DNA of 64,000 bases. It comes from an uncultured Prevotellaceae bacterium (GTDB lineage: Bacteria > Bacteroidota > Bacteroidia > Bacteroidales > Bacteroidaceae). Positions 63,539 to 64,000 of this stretch are shown here, in pieces. Every line of letters begins with the position of its first letter. Position 1 is the first letter of the stretch. The position numbers were made by a program, and so were the translations under genes. Below the pieces are notes generated by a model. The model saw nothing but the letters and a program-made list of their open reading frames with translations, was not told the DNA's origin and did not search any database. Location: NCBI GenBank assembly GCA_902779455.1, contig CACZBS010000004.1, forward strand, positions 62,001-126,000, read 5' to 3'.

Positions 63539-64000
63539 TCAGTCACGATAAATCCATGAGAGCAGCGCGTTGACCCAGCGGATGGAGCAGCGGAACCAGC
63601 GGTAGGTGGAGGTGGGCTTGCCACCGAAGCGCAGGATGAAGTCGCGGAAGGCGTTCTTGCGGAAGGGCAGTCCGACGTCCATGAAGAAGATGTGCTGGCG
63701 GCCCTGGCGGTGGGCATCCTTGATGGCATGCCATACGGTGAGCACGTCGGGATGGAGCGAGCGGAACGTCTTGCGGCGATAGGCGGCATACCACAGATAG
63801 GCCTGCTGCTGGCTGACGACGACGGCCGAGCACCCGATGATGCGTTCGCGCCAGCGGGTCAGATAGAGCTGCCCGTTGCCTGAGTGCATGAGTCCGCTGA
63901 AGAACTTGCTGTCGGGAATATAGCGCTTGGGCTTCAGCCAGTTATGGTGGCGCAGCAGCCGCATGAACTGCTCGAAGTCGTCGTCGCTGCTGACCTCGTT
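63539..64000 (-). CDS. GNAT/FemAB-like acyltransferase, 5' end outside window
   Basis: The frame is open to the window edge; an ATG at 63964 is internal, since NEVSSDDDFEQF precedes it in frame. About 153 residues are present. RERIIGCSAVVVSQQQAYLWYAAYRR and HAIKDAHRQGRQHIFFMDVGLPFRKNAFRDFILRFGGK resemble the C-terminal part of acetyltransferase-like proteins of the FemAB/BioF2 type. The substrate cannot be told. Its stop is 42 bp before the TonB-receptor start. Confidence 0.7.
   Translation of the reverse strand, partial: NEVSSDDDFEQFMRLLRHHNWLKPKRYIPDSKFFSGLMHSGNGQLYLTRWRERIIGCSAVVVSQQQAYLWYAAYRRKTFRSLHPDVLTVWHAIKDAHRQGRQHIFFMDVGLPFRKNAFRDFILRFGGKPTSTYRWFRCSIRWVNALLSWIYRD

Overview
The window looks like chromosomal DNA of a Bacteroidales bacterium, most probably of the Prevotella group. 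This rests on the TAnnTTTG promoter boxes, the absence of obvious Shine-Dalgarno sites, the gene families (DUF4296, DUF3256, T9SS-like tail, Nudix-type AraR, RseC-Rnf order, GH51, TonB-linked receptor), and the C-terminally extended ribosomal protein S16. No rRNA, tRNA, phage, insertion sequence or CRISPR array was seen. The gene content is mostly housekeeping, with two sugar-catabolism loci.

Layout. 1-8.1 kb (+): a tight chain of ileS (5' end outside the window), a cysteine-free DksA/TraR-like gene, lspA, a DUF4296 lipoprotein with a probable overlapping small gene, a nucleoside symporter, a DUF151 nuclease-like gene, rsmE and DUF3256. 8.1-11.4 kb (-): an envelope module of a small tail-only secreted protein, an L,D-transpeptidase, an ECF sigma factor, a likely anti-sigma factor and a small exported helical protein. 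11.5-18.5 kb (-): rnz, mazG (with an in-frame insert), queC, ridA, rpe, fmt, a ClC transporter and an acidic unknown. 18.5-25.2 kb (+): rseC and the complete Rnf complex (rnfBCDGEA), then galE. 25.3-26.5 kb (-): glycosyltransferase and rhaM. 26.6-28.1 kb: rpsP, a 22-bp-pitch repeat array, and an acidic lipoprotein.

28.1-44.3 kb (-) is an L-arabinose locus: aldose epimerase, Na+/sugar symporter, the Nudix-fold regulator AraR, araD, araA, araB, an amino-acid symporter, a GH51 arabinofuranosidase and transketolase, with an M16 protease in between. Arabinose is freed by GH51, imported, and converted by AraA, AraB and AraD to xylulose 5-phosphate, which transketolase feeds into the pentose phosphate pathway. 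44.5-55.5 kb (+): DMP19-like gene, smpB, metH, HAD phosphatase, GHL10 glycosidase-like, ettA, grpE-dnaJ (behind a textbook sigma-54 site) and folC. 55.5-59.2 kb (+): a galactose operon (galM, gluP-type transporter, galK). The end holds a small membrane protein, a GH25 lysozyme-like protein, a TonB-dependent receptor (-) and a partial acyltransferase (-).

The least explained signal is a family of 15-bp imperfect palindromes, CAAAG-N5-CTTTG, set at an exact 22-bp pitch with unrelated 7-bp spacers. It occurs in three separate intergenic regions near 27.3, 44.4 and 61.05 kb. Other items of note are the sigma-54 site at grpE, promoters that imply near-leaderless mRNAs, a 35-bp inverted repeat upstream of grpE, and the overlapping small ORF after lspA.
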